A DNA stretch of 64,000 bases from Viola odorata (lineage: Eukaryota; Streptophyta; Magnoliopsida; Malpighiales; Violaceae), in NCBI GenBank assembly GCA_963691705.1, contig OY829546.1, positions 2,986,001 to 3,050,000 on the forward strand, given 5' to 3'. The notes under the pieces are model-generated. The model was not told the DNA's origin. It ran no database searches and saw nothing but the letters and a program-made list of their open reading frames with translations. Below, in pieces: positions 43,385 through 56,584 of the stretch. Every line of letters begins with the position of its first letter. Position 1 is the stretch's first letter. Position numbers and translations under genes: made by a program.

Positions 43385-43940
43385 GGCTGGATATTTCTCA
43401 GGGGCCGGGCAAGGGCTGTTTTCTGGTTTTGCTCAATTTGATCGGCTCTATCCAAGTACAAAGGGAATATTACCGTTTGCCAACAAGGAGGAAAGAAAAA
43501 AAAATGTCAAAAAAATAGAAAATAGAATATAACTTTTCTGATGTGAAAAAACAGAATCTAGGAAAATAAAATTATATCTGTAGCATCAAGAAAGCACATT
43601 TTCTTTTATTTTCTTTAAAAAAAAAAAAAGAATTAGCTTATATATCAGCTTAATTACTAAGTACATAATAGAACATTGACTATACTTTTCACACCATCTT
43701 GACAATCCTGTCAAACCTCCTCTCTTTCTACAAAACGTTCCTTTACTACTACTACTGAAACAGCACCTAGCAGTTTGAATGAACAATCTGGAGATGCTTA
43801 CAATGCTGGATCGATACAGAATCGAGCAGTTTCTAATCATAGGCATACAGACAGCAGACGGCACGAGGCATACAGACAGCAGACGGCACGAGCACCACAA
43901 CGCATAAGTTATTCGACAGAGAAGGCACACGGCAGAGGAG

Positions 43941-44070
43941 GGTTGTTGCTCGAGTGGAACAGAGACGGCATTCTGTTCCTGAGGAGGGTTGCTTCCATCT
44001 CTCTAAAGGATGGTGAGAAGAGTAATCTCTGCTGGTGGAGGTGGAGGTGGCGGTTGAAGGCGGGAAGAGA
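43941..44070 (-). pseudogene. Relic duplicate of CGLD27 exon 1
   Basis: GTTGCTCGAGTGGAACAG and GCTTCCATCT, followed by a GATG(G/A)TGA block and a GGTGG-rich stretch, repeat the antisense of CGLD27 exon 1 (about 43170-43290) with indels. Frames are broken. It lies about 0.6 kb upstream of the intact gene in the same orientation, a decayed partial tandem copy. Confidence 0.65.
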
Positions 44071-44099
44071 ATTTATTCCATTTTCTGTTTTCGGAAGTG

Positions 44100-44718
44100 T
44101 AAATTTAAAAAAATTGCAAACCAATATTGCCAAAAATAGGAAATTAAAAAATCAGACTACCCCTATGTTTGGATAGTAAAATTAAATTAATAGCACAAAA
44201 CCTTAAACAACAAACATTGAAGAGATTTGACTCGTTTTCTTTCTTTTTTCTGTTCTTTTCTTTTCTTGTTCACAATGAGGAGCGATCAAACATGTTTACA
44301 ATTCTGACAGTTTGGGATTTTGGTTCTGCCCAAACAAGACCTACACAGATAAAAAGAGGTTGAAGCATTATTTTTTTTTTCTTTTTTTTTCTTTTCTTTT
44401 TCTCCGTTTCTATTTTCTTTTTTTCCACTGCTTTCTTATATTATATGTAAACACTAATTGACACTACCTATTTTCATACTAAATTAAAAGCAGATTTTCA
44501 ATGGCACCCTCCTCTTACTGGCAGGAGCAGGAGGAGGATCTCCACTTGCTGACAATCGAAAGGGCGTTGTGCTGGGTCCCCACTTTGAATGAACCAACAC
44601 ACCCAATTTCCAAGTTTTCTCTTCACTTTTGCATCAAAATGTAAAAAGAAAAAGAGAGAAAATAACTTTAATGGCTGCTCTAGCTCTTCGAGCCATGAAA
44701 CCACCACCCAAACTAATA
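44100..44718. other. Intergenic and 3' flank of the kinase gene
   Basis: T-rich tracts (44355-44430) and 3' flanking DNA. No gene recognised. Confidence 0.5.
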
Positions 44719-47700
44719 TTACGGTAGCAGTGGTCCTGTCACTGCTGTTTTATCTGTATGGCTCACTCTTTCAACGAGTAGGTGTTGAACACGACGAAGA
44801 TGGGGTATTAGCTGAGAGAACGATGGCCGTAGGTTTGGTTCCCTGCAATAGCATAAAAGATTCCAAGTATATAAGTTTACGTAAAAAGCATGCATGTAAG
44901 ATTCAAGTATATAAGGTCTACAACTCACATTTGCCAACAGTCGTTTATAATCTGGGCAATGGCTGGATTAATGCCTTCAGGAATTTCAAGGCGTCGATTC
45001 TGGAATCCCACAGCTCCCACAACCTGCATTGGGTTCAGGCCCTTCCAAGGGATTTGGCAAGTGGCTAACTCCCATAATATCACACCAAAGCTGTACACAT
45101 CGCATCTGCAAGCAAGCAAGCAAATCCAACTACATAAGAAAGATGATGCTGCAAGAAACATCCCAACAAAATAATTCCAGCCATGTCCTAAAAAGTGCAG
45201 GAATACTTTAGTTTACTCACTTTTCATTTGCTGGCTCATTCCTCAGGACTTCAGGTGCCATCCATTCAGGCTGCCATGTGAAACCAACACATTCTTTCAA
45301 GTTGCTTCTATTTGGTTCTTAAACAATGATAGTGGCATTATAAAAGTAAGTACATACAGACATGTCTAACAAAGTCCTACCGTTCCAGCAGTAGATTTCG
45401 AAGACAGGAATGTGTGGTGCTTTATTCGTGACAGCCCAAAATCACAGACCTGCACCAAGAATTAAACAAGATATTAGAGAAACTGATGCACCTCTCAGGA
45501 AAAGCCAAAGCAACCCCTCTAATTTACTAAACATAAATGTATATCATAAAAAAGTAAATTCAAGGACTCGGATCGTTATGGGTAAACCTTGACAACCCAG
45601 TTCTTGTCAACAAGGAGATTTGGAGTCTTCAAATCTCTGTGTACAATGGTAGGATGACTTGTGTGCAAGTAATTCATTCCCTTGGCCTGAAAGAAAGAAA
45701 GAAAGATAGGTTTCTTGATAAGAAAGGGAAATAAAATAAAGTTGCGAAACCAAAGGGAGGAAGAGATTAATCAACCCCTACCACATCAACAGCCATTCGC
45801 ATTCGCCTCTTTTCATCAACTTGAGAATTGGGCCGATGCAGTAGCCTATATAAACTCCCCCTGCCATAGTTTTGTGATGAATCAGTCACAACAGTGCCAC
45901 AAAAAAGATGTTCATAGCACTATGCTAAATTTTGAAAAAACAACTGTGGCCAGGATGTCCCTTAAGTGGATCTCTTTCAAGAAGTAACATACATTTCAAG
46001 ATGACATAAAGTATGTTTTCTTTCATATGGTATGAAGGTAGTTGTATTAGAAGAACAGGGCAAGAATTCGATAACATCAGGGGCACATAAAGAAACACAA
46101 GTCTGAAAAGTGGGTTCAAATTAGGAGCCAATTCCCTATGAAAAAAAACATGGGAGTCTTTTCCCAGATAAAAAACCAACCTGGGTAGGTACTCTGTCAG
46201 TATTGATAGATTTGGGGGCCGAGTAACTGCTCCCATGAACAGAACAACATTAGGATGCCTTAGACGTATCATGATTTCAGCCTGCATTAGATAGTAAGCC
46301 AAACAGGAGTTAACAGCACCGTCATGAAACGAGCTAAATTAAATGATGTGTGATGTTAAGGAAACCATGCTTACTTCACATTTAAACTGAACCAATGCAT
46401 CACCAGTGAAACCTTGGTCCAAAAATTTCTTCACAGCAACTTCCTGTCATGGAGACCCAATCATAGATGACCATGAGAGACATTAATTGAAAAAACAAAA
46501 CGGATAAACCATTAAAGTGCCCGAAATCTAACAATTCTAGCAGCAACCCTAGGCTGACAAAAATGAATTATCACAGTTATCCCAAATTTACGCAGATGTA
46601 TATTGCCCAATGATCACATTCACTGCATCCAAGTAGTATAAAGTGGCATACTAAAAGGGAAATTAAGAGTGTAAACTTACAGTGCCATTCCAATCAGCAT
46701 GGTAAACCTCACCATAGGAACCTGCAAAAGTACATCAAGCGACACTTTCATTCAACAATATGCAGGCGCACAGCAATTCTAAACTGGATGCCTCTGTAAA
46801 CAAAATTATAACTCAGTCGGACTAATAGGAAAATTCACTTATATTATTAATATTCTGCCGACAATCCTTAGATTCTAAGTCTCTCAACCAAGGCTGAAGG
46901 CCATCCAAATAGAAGAATGCAAACAAGGGCAACTAATAAGTGTAAAGAGGCGACTAAGGATGTCAAAGAAGTTTGGGCAAATGCAGTCTCCTATCAGCAA
47001 CCTGTGTGCGAAGGAGTAGATTCATTTTCTTCAAGCTACATGCTTTTGCTCTAACAAAGCCAAGATGGGAAGAACTACCATCTTTCGAAAACATTGAATT
47101 CAGTCTTACATGGGAAACATTGACACAAGTGTTAATTAGATTCTTTCGCTTTGCACATCATTGCTGCATGGCATTATTTAACAAGCCCATCTGCTCTACT
47201 CTCAAGACTAACCATTGTTGTATGACCCAATCCAGAAGTTCTTTTCCCCTTTTCTGATGGTATGCAACTGAGAAAATTAGACTAGTGCTATTGACAAACA
47301 CAAAAGTCCGTGCACTTTCTTTCTGTGAAAATGTATGAGGACAGGAATGAAAATTGTTTCATAACATTTAATTGATTTCAACTTCTATTTGCACCCACTA
47401 ACATTTTGACATATAACCCACCTCATTTCATAAATTCAGTCACGAAAACCAAATGGTTTTTGGGATATCTTAGTAGTAAAACTAGAAGATTATGCAAAAC
47501 CCCTAAAGAAAGCTCTGCAAAAGTGAGTAAACATTTTAAAACCGAGATTTCTTAGCTCTAATTCAGACATTTTTTACAGTCACATGCCAACAGCTTTTTC
47601 TATTAGACTGAAAAACTTCATAAGGATATATTCTTACCAATACCAATCCTCTCACCAATCTGAAGTTCCTCCCACGCAATTTCCCATTCAGCTACCTCCC

Positions 47701-50587
47701 CCAGCATTGGGTTGATTCTCTCACTGTAAGAATTGCAATCATTAAGCTGACTGCTGTCCGCACTTTCAATCAATTTCACTGCAGAATCATTTCCACGTTC
47801 CATGTTGATGATATTTCCTATTTTCTCCTGGAAGCACTTATTATCGTCACTGACCAAGGAACACTCAGGTTGTAATTGGCAGGAGTCGATTGCAGAGGGC
47901 AAGGAAGATTCATGCGCTTGCTTCTCATGTACAGAGCCTACAAACACTCCAGGGGCATTGACTGGAACAATATCTAAACCTGCAGCATTTGTCTGCAAGT
48001 TTTCATTTGCTCTATCATCAACAGAGGTAAACCCCTCACTTGATATACCAGATAGAAAAGATGGTTCAAACTTGAGGATATTCGCTTCCAATTCTCTTCC
48101 TTGCTGAGCTGTCCCCTCAACGACCTGTTCTTGCCCAAAACCACATATAATATTATTATTCAAAGACTCCTCTCTTGCTAAGAAGTCAAATGGTTGTCCA
48201 TTCCTTGGCAGGAAATAATCTGAATGACGGCGAATCCTATTATAAAGATTTGCCTTCTCTGCTAGATGAGCTTGCTCAAGTAGCTTATGTTCCCCCATAT
48301 TGATATCTGAAAACAGATCAGGAGGAGGTGATGCACCACTTTCTAACAAGACAGCATGCAATTTCTGAGCAAATTCAGGATCCTTCGCTGCACTGATAAC
48401 ATACTTTGAAACATCTTTCACTTTGATATTTTGGGCCGAAGTTGAACTTCCAATAGCAGATGAGCTTTCAGATGATTTGTTTGACGATGAGAAAAGTTTC
48501 CCTAACTCATCTTCAAATCCCAACATTTGGTTTTTCTCAGTAAGGTTCATCTCACCCTTGCATGTTTTATCACCCACAAGAAATCGCTCCTCTGACATTG
48601 CACTGCCAGCTTGGGAGAGCCTGTCCAGATTTGGTGAAATTGCAGGATTCCTAGGCCTGTCTTCCAGCAATAAAGATGAAGGGGTTTCTACAAAACCAAT
48701 AAAGCCTCTCATATCAACTCCAGTGTTTGTAAGATGGTTGCTAGGAACCTCAGGGGGAATTAAAGTCCCAGGAGCACCCATAAGATCAATGATATATTCA
48801 CTGCACCGAATGGAAGAAGTCATCAATTCATCGCAAATCTTTCCACAAAATACTCAAGTCTAAAGGTACTATTTTTCTTGGAGAGTGAAAGTACATATAA
48901 CAGTAAAGAAGAAGGAGCACAAAAGATACAGAAAATACAACTTTATAAAAATTGTACTAAATCAAAAAAAGAGGAACAGAATTGCAAGAATTTCAGTGCA
49001 ATGGCAGTGAGAACACAGTTAGCGGCAGAACATTAAAAAAATCGCAAGTGGACTATCAACCAGAAACTGCAATTTTGTGGTACCACTTAATCCAGCATAC
49101 TGTCATTGAATGAAGAAGGTTATTACCTTCCATTATCAATTTTGATCAAATTTACAGCCCCATCATCAGTGCCAGTATAGTAGCTCCCCTTAACCAGCAA
49201 GCAAGGAAGACTAATTGCATCAGCTAGCACCTAGTGCAGGAAGAAAGAAGTAATTAAGTTTGGTCAAAAGCTCACAAAAGGCTCAAATCCTTCTTGCAAC
49301 ATGAAAGAAGAAACAGTTAAAAATGCCAGCTTAAAAGCATGCACAATTTGACATGGTATTATTATCTGCCAGTTTAACAAATGAAGAGAAGTGAAGAGAT
49401 ATCACAACCTTAAAAAGCAAGGCCCGGTGGCGTGAAAGCCCAACATTAAGACATCCAAGGGGAAGAATGATGGAGCTCCGAGCATTCTGCAACACTTTAC
49501 GTCTCCTGTTCCACCTTCTTGACATCTCATCAGCATCACCAACTGCACCACCCATTCTATCAACAACAACTTCTGCAATTTTCTGGATCAAGTCACTCAA
49601 AACCAATCCATGTCGAGCTCTGTTTTCCAGAGATATAACATGAGCTCTCTTCTCCAGCTCCCGTAACTCAGGATCAATTAAACGGTTGACCAGAATCACT
49701 TCATTATCAACATTATCCAAAATGGGTATTGCTTGAAGATCAACTAACGAAGGTATCTTCCCTTGAACAAATGAGTTAGAGATCATGCCATATACATCAT
49801 AAAAGCCATCCACTACTTTTTCATCATAATTTACAACATTATAGCTCTGCACAAAACATTATAAAAACCAATTGGGTTAGATGGCAATCACGTAAGGAAA
49901 ACTTTGCATGCTACAAAAATACATTCAGTTTGTAAATTGGCATTAGGAAAAGAAAACATGAAAAGACGAATAGTGACACTAAAACTGAGTTCTCTCACGC
50001 CATAATTCGAACGATCACTCCAATTCTTAACAATTATTTTCACTCCAAAACTACACAATCCAAAGCTACTAAGCTTAGTTAAACCTGAACAATGTGTACC
50101 CAAGTGAAGAAAACCTAGCTCATTACCTCAAATTAGTAAATACTAAGAAAACCTAAAAAATAAAAAATAAAAGAAAAAGACTTACCCAGTATTGGAGCGA
50201 GAGAGATTCAACAATAGGGTTGGTGTCGGCAGGGACGACGGAGGAGCCACCGAGGCTAATTTTCTTAGCGGCGTCGATCTGAGCGGATTCCGGGTCCTCG
50301 CGAGCGTGTGGATCCGACGCGCTCATTGCCAAAGCCAATTGCATTTGATACTCCTCTTCAAAGAAACTGAAATCGCCGCCAGAATCACCGGTAGTAGTAG
50401 TAGTACTGCTTCCCGCATCCGCCGCCCGATCCACACCTACCGATTCCGCTGCCCCGATTCTCCCATTTGACGACGATGACGGCGTATCTGGGCTCGTACT
50501 CGAGTTGGTCGATACGGACTGGTCATGGGCATTCATGTGGCCACCACCGATGTGGAGCTTCCTCAGTAGATGCTTCATCTTTGACAT
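44719..50587 (-). CDS. Raf-like MAPKKK of the EDR1/SIS8 (B3) type
   Basis: Thirteen exons join in frame to 971 residues: 50186-50587, 49409-49846, 49127-49230, 47638-48800, 46681-46721, 46375-46443, 46181-46281, 45782-45860, 45588-45686, 45381-45449, 45221-45270, 44929-45105, 44719-44842. The start [14 protein letters not shown] and the next 300 residues ([42 protein letters not shown]) are the EDR1-type regulatory domain; a long Ser-rich linker follows. The C-terminal kinase is complete: GIGSYGEVY loop, VAVKKFL lysine, [36 protein letters not shown]. Relatives (EDR1, SIS8, RAF3-6) act in stress, sugar and defence signalling. The exact orthologue is not resolved. Confidence 0.93.
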
Positions 50588-50759
50588 CGATCATCAAAAA
50601 TTAAAATAATCTTTTTACTTGAAGCTTAACGTGCGCACATCGGTGAACAAGAAGATGGAGAAGGAGGATTCATTTAACCTGCGCACTCTTCTTCTTCTTC
50701 GTCAAGCTATCAACCGCTCACACATTTCTCATTTCTCGTTTCTCATTCCCTCCAATTGT

Positions 50760-52250
50760 ATCAGCCAAAAATACTATGCAAAATAAATATTATTTTTAAT
50801 TTTAATAAATGTAAAAATATAAATATACTATGCAAGTCAATGACCCCACCAGTGTTCCGCTGTGCAACTCCACATGCTCTTGCCGTGCGCTTCACTAGTT
50901 GTTGTCTTCCTCTTTTAGGCTTTTACCCTTCAATTTCAATCACAAACCTTTTTGTGTAGGTTTCATGGGTTGCGAGGGAGTTTCTCTGAATGAGCTTGTA
51001 CTTGATGAAATTGGAGGAACGTAGATCTAATACTTGGGAATAGTATGAGACACGCTTAGAGAATGGTTTATATTTAAGGCAAAGCGATGTGTAATTTTTT
51101 ATATTTGAGTGTATTTCACTAGCATTTATGGCGCTTCATGAAAAGAATCCAGTGATTGTAAGATTAGATTGAGCAATAATGTCAATGAGAGTTGAGATCT
51201 GCATATGAGATCGCCCCAACACCTGTTTCTATTTTTGCTATCTCGTGTCAAACTCTCACAGACACGAAACTCAAAAGGTTGAATCTGATGAAAATGCGTG
51301 TCTGTTGCTCACCATTTGTTGTTTTGAGTGTTCGGTGCATTCAACAACCTACCATTTAATCTCGTGGGAATTCTAAGATATGTCAAATGTTCACGGATAA
51401 TGAAATTTAAATTTTTAAGAGATTGTGATGAATTTTGTTCATTTTTAATGAGATATGGTAAAACAAGTGAAAGATTAAAAACAAAGATATTTAGTGAAGA
51501 TCAAATAAGACATCATCTAAAATATACTACAATTTTAAAGATCAAGAGTGGTTATCATATGTTCTTTTGAGTAGATTCGTTTATTTTTTCTTAGACATTC
51601 AATTTAGTTTAAGACCCTACATTCATAGTATCTTCATCAATACCAAAACTAAATTTGTAAAATTGTGTATGAGAACTTAATTTCATATTAATTACATTAT
51701 TGAATTTATAACTCGGTGGTACTTAATAAAAGGTAAGGAGAGTTATGATTTTGTCGAGATTACTATTCATAATGGTGAATTTTGGATCTTTGTTTATCGA
51801 TGAAAACTATGCAGACGCTATTTATCGTTGATAGACCATTATTTTGTTAGATTTTTTTTTGTTGTCTTCAAATTTTATTATAATTTTTTAGCTTCATTGT
51901 GGGTTTTACTTATTTTTGTGAAATTGTATTATATATTAAATAAGTATGTCGAGCTTATGATTTAATTCTGACATTATTATTGATTAGCCTATATACTTAT
52001 CTTTACCATTTTAATTCTAATCTTCCGTTTGGAAAAGGAAATAATTCATTAAAATGAAACTAAAATATAACATGAAATATTAGAGGGGTATTCATTTAAT
52101 CTAGACTCTTTCAGAAAGGGTAGAATGTAAACATCCATTAAGTCAACGGAATTCTTAATTTGCTACTCTAGAATGGTAACATAGCCTTTGGTTTATTTTT
52201 TAATAAACCTTACCTTTCACCTTCCTATTATGTTTATGTTTATTTAATTG
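50760..52250. other. AT-rich intergenic DNA
   Basis: Lies upstream of the kinase gene. Open frames are short and AT-driven; none resembles a known protein. Confidence 0.55.
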
Positions 52251-53120
52251 CGCAGACACGTTTGGAAAATTGGGTTAAGGGCCGTTTACTTGGGATACAT
52301 GTTCAATTTGAAAATTTGCTGTTTTTCTGAATTTCGAGAATTTTATTTTCATTCTAAAAACTGGAAAACGTGTTTACTTCGCACAATTGGAAAACCTGTT
52401 TACTTCGCACGCTGGTTTTATTTTCCTGATTTGAAAAAAGCGTTTACTGTGCACTAATTTCCAAATTTTTGAAAAATAAAAAATAATTGCTTATTATTCA
52501 TGTTTCTACCTGAAAATAAAATACATATAAAATAGTGTTATTGTTCATTACTTAAATATTAAAAAAAATGACATTAAGACTAATCATTACAAACAAACAA
52601 ATAATTGACTAAACAAATAAGAGAAATTCTTGAATTTATTTTTGGAAGAAAATAATAATAATGCTTGTAAAAATATATAGCAATCGGTTAAAAAGAATTC
52701 AAGTTGCAGGTTAGGAATATATATATATATATATATTTTGCAGCTAGAAGAATTAAGAAGTGATCTGTAACAAGAACAAAGCTAAGATCAGCCATTAAGA
52801 AATGCAATACATTCCAACTTTTACAAATTTTCTGCCCCAAGTAGATGAAGAACAGTACAGGAAAAAATTAACTCAAATAAAGTTGATGCCAGAATAAGTT
52901 CAAGGTCTTACATTTGATATTACATTAGTAGAGGAACATATATAACCCATTTGCATACAAAACAGAAGGAAAATGAATCGAAACGTCTAAGGTCTCTGGC
53001 ACCAGCATAGGGATTGATTCAAGTACTAGACAAGCTCAGGATAGCTTTGATTGGCAGGCAATTAAACGGATAGGGGAAATGAATAAACTCGTTATCTTAG
53101 TTTTCAAGGGCAACAATTAG

Positions 53121-54586
53121 TTAAGGCTCGGACTTGACAAGCTCCTCAACGGATTTCTTGTACTTGTTGATCAGGTCCCTGGCACCAGCATAGGGATTGA
53201 TTCAAGTACTAAACCAACTGAGAAACACAACAAACAAACGTTCTGAATGATCAGGGTACCATACCTCCGTTGATTAAGCGATTGATCAAATTCTTCAAGC
53301 TTTCTCTTCTGTCCCTCAACTGTCTGCATGGAAAAATCTAAAATGATGACACAAGTCTAACAAAAGACCTCCAGGACGAATGAATGCAGTACATAATGCT
53401 AGGAAACAATGCTATCGGTATCATGAACGTCCTAAGAACAGAAGTATGCATTCTTGTTGTTTGATGAATATTTCCATAACAACATACGAAAATGAAAAAC
53501 TAAATTAAACAGCAACCTGTCACATCTGATTGCAAAGGCTCACACTAGGAATTCCATATATATTTTGGCATGTTCCAGGTTACAAGAAACTGTATCGTCT
53601 TCATTCAAATACAACTACTGCATACTATATTACTAAGGAAAATGAACAATGCAGCAGAAACATCAAAACAGGTGTAATCCTGACCATATTGAAGACTAAA
53701 AGTTCAATATTTGATCCAACAAATGAACTATAAAAACAAAAGTAGAATTTACCATAGCTTTCATGTTAATTGTGCTTGAAATTGAGTTCAACAGCTGCTG
53801 ACATTTCTCAAAGTGACTGTTCAGCTCAGCAACCTTCACAAACAGGAAAAACATAAAACCTATAACATTGAACCGGGTCAAGAAAGCCATCTTCGGAAAG
53901 AGGAAAACATACAATCCCACAGCATGAGTCCAACTCCATATTACAAAAGAAAGTCATTCTAAATCATACCAAAGTGTCAGAATGTTGATCCCTCGTCCCA
54001 TTTTCAATAGCATCAGATAAGTTCTCCACTAACTGCAAAAACATAAGAACACAAATTGACATCCAAAGTTCCTACTTTGCGATATGAAAAACCAAAAGTT
54101 TCCTACTTTACACCAGAAAACAGCCTGCTGTAAGATGCCTCATAGTAACCTAAGCAAAATTGTTCACTAGATCCTTGTAGGAAACAATCTCACAATGGGT
54201 ACCTGAATTTCTCATCCATTGTCCACCCATATAGATCCTTGTAGGAAACAATCGTCAATGGAAGGCCATACTCAGTAGAACAGATAACAGAAACATGTTA
54301 ATGAACCTCAATTTCAAATTGAATCAGAAATACTCTACTAATTATGCATAAAACAATAAAAGAGGAGGAGAAGTCATACATAAACAGTTAATTAATTCCA
54401 TGACATAAACAAAAAAAGAGGAGGAGAAGTTACCTTGGCACCGCCGGCACTGGAGGTTGAAGATGAAGACGAAGCGATGCTGCCGCCGATGACGGAGGTG
54501 GATGAAGGCCGAGCAGTGACGATGGTTTTGGCGCCGTTGATGGTGGCGGAGCAATGACAATGGAGGAGGAACGGTGTGGGTATTGA
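53121..54586 (-). CDS. MED9: MED9-like gene, exons 2-5 clear, exon 1 disrupted
   Basis: Mediator subunit 9 belongs to the middle module of the Mediator complex that links transcription factors to RNA polymerase II. Exons 53970-54032 (LVENLSDAIENGTRDQHSDT), 53753-53833 (VAELNSHFEKCQQLLNSISS), 53265-53323 (TVEGQKRKLEEFDQSLNQ) and 53121-53178 (DLINKYKKSVEELVKSEP) join in frame and form the conserved helical C-terminal domain. The exon with the upstream donor (ends 54434) encodes SIASSSSSTSSAGGAK, unlike the usual MED9 N-terminus. In its frame there is no ATG after the TAA at 54589-54587. Either the 5' end is frameshifted, another first exon is used, or this is a captured partial copy. Confidence 0.7.
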
Positions 54587-54794
54587 TTAACGATGATGGT
54601 GTTTTGGGTTTGTTGTACAACACTCTGCTCCTGCAGAGAAAGGGAGAAGAAGAACGTTGTTTTCTTTTTCCCGCCGTCGGCCACCACCAACACGACCATC
54701 TCTCGGCGCTGGGAGGAAGAAGTGAAGAAGATAGCAGAGGAGGAAGAAGAAGCGCAGCGCAGCGTGAGGAGGAGAAGAAGAAGGGCAAAATTGG

Positions 54795-54848
54795 ATTAAT
54801 GAAAATTTCATTAATCACTCTGTTTGAAAACGCGTGTTTTCAAACAGA
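54795..54848. repeat. Two adjacent near-perfect palindromes
   Basis: 54795-54815 (ATTAATGAAAATTTCATTAA T) and 54819-54848 (TCTGTTTGAAAACGCG, then its inverse with one mismatch) sit side by side. Each could form a hairpin. They lie just beyond the 5' side of the MED9-like exons. Confidence 0.8.
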
Positions 54849-55054
54849 ACCATCCAAGGCAAAAACATTTAGAAAAATAGAGAACTGGGTTTTTGTTGTT
54901 TTCAAAATTTGTTCATCGTTTTTCAAATAGAGTATTTTCGTTTTCATTTAGAAAATAAAAACAACGGCAAGTAAACACGTTTTCTAAAAATTCTCCCAGT
55001 TTTCAAAAAACTGGAAAATTTTCGGGAAAATCCTGCGAAGTAAACGGGGCCTAA

Positions 55055-56584
55055 ACTTTTCCATATTGTAGTATAGTCATACCTTTATTTATATGAATAA
55101 AAACTTAGATATATACGGTCTAATTAAATATTAGAGTATTTAATCACTCGTACCAATCACTTAATCGTTACGATAGATTAAACGTTACGTTGTTTGTGTT
55201 TTTTTTCTTCTAAATTAACAAATTTAATAATAAAAATAACTTTAACTAACGATTTAAGGAGTTTTGAAAATGGGAAAAACAACTTTATTAGCAAAATTAA
55301 ATCCGAGAAAGAAAGAACCACTGGCCACAGCAATTAATTGAGACCACCATATTATGAGTATTATACTCCATATAGCTAGCTGATAATGGCGGTATACTAC
55401 ATGCCGACTGGACTTTGGACCCACTCTATAGTCTATATAGTCTCTGGTTGGTAACTTGAAGGAAATTTTAACAACACAGAATCTATCTAAACGCAAAAAA
55501 GGTTTGCTCTAAAACCATTTTTTTTTTTTATTTAAAAAAAAAAATTCGAATGAGATTATTATTTTCGCAGTTATAAACGGAAGAAAAAAATGATTATTGG
55601 ATTATGGATAAGTACCGCCGCATGTCCTTTTTCCCTTAAAAGGAGTAACGATGTGGAAAGTCGAATATTCCAACGGTCACTGAGTTGACCGTAGTACTGT
55701 GAGACAGTGAAACGTCGTCGTGCCAAAGTTTTAAATTCCAGCCACTAATTTTACACTACAGTTGCAACTGGCAAACTGTAAGAATTGCACTAATTTTTTA
55801 TTAGTATGGATTCCATCACTTACGAAGAATTTTATTTCCATGTGTAGTGATTGCTTACTTTTTGGAAAGAAAAAAGTGAAATTTTAAAAGAAACTATAGT
55901 GGAAATCTTCGAAAAAGAACAAGAATTAAATAATGCAATTGCGTATAAATTACTCCCCAAATTGAGAATTAAGTATCGCAATTAGGGCTTTCTCCTTTTC
56001 AAGTTGAGTTAAAAGAGAATCAATGATTTTTTATTTTTTTTTGTTATTGAAAATTGAAATAGAGATGGTGGTGGTTGATTGTTCTTTTTACCAAGAATTA
56101 GCAATTTGTCCAATGACAAAGCGACACGTACCCCCACTTTTCTAACAAAGCCAACTAAATGACAGAACGAGTCTATATGCATTACACAAACTATCAAGAA
56201 ACAATTAGCTTATCGAACTATGATCATATGCATCAGGCCACAACTTGTAACTGCAATTCTTGCAATGTGAATGTGCATGGAATCTGTTTTTTGTGATACG
56301 AACGACTTGTCATCGTGTCCCATGAAATGCAGTCATTCTGGCAAGGGGTGAGGGAGAATGATGAAAAGCAATAACGATAAAGTTGTGTTGCAATTAGCAA
56401 CCGCAGTTGATATAGCAGCCGATTCATCAGTATATCGGGAATACGAGTATTTCATCAGCTGCAATGAGCTGTATGTGAATAAGAGAGATAAAGTATTTAC
56501 ACAGAGAGAAAAGAAGGTGGGGGGCTTCTAATACTTCCACATTTGTAATGCAGCCCTTGCCCATGACTATAGAGATGAAAAGAT
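55055..56584. other. Intergenic DNA
   Basis: AT-rich, including the 3' flank of the glycine decarboxylase gene. No gene recognised. Confidence 0.5.

Larger units (their letters stand above)
52279..55051. mobile_element. Candidate TIR element enclosing the MED9-like gene
   Basis: The left end GGGCCGTTTACTTGGG and the inverse of the right end, GGCCCCGTTTACTTCGC, form an imperfect inverted repeat. TAA flanks both (52276-52278, 55052-55054), as for PIF/Harbinger-type insertions. GTTTACTT(CGCA) motifs recur near both ends (52366-52410, 54973, 55035), like transposase-binding subterminal repeats. The interior holds MED9 exons with their introns and no transposase. The alternative is two independent MITEs that happen to flank the gene. 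Confidence 0.5.

Noticed and set aside
51328..51570. 80-codon plus-strand frame in AT-rich DNA
   Set aside because: Lys/Phe-rich product expected from AT-rich sequence; no family resemblance.
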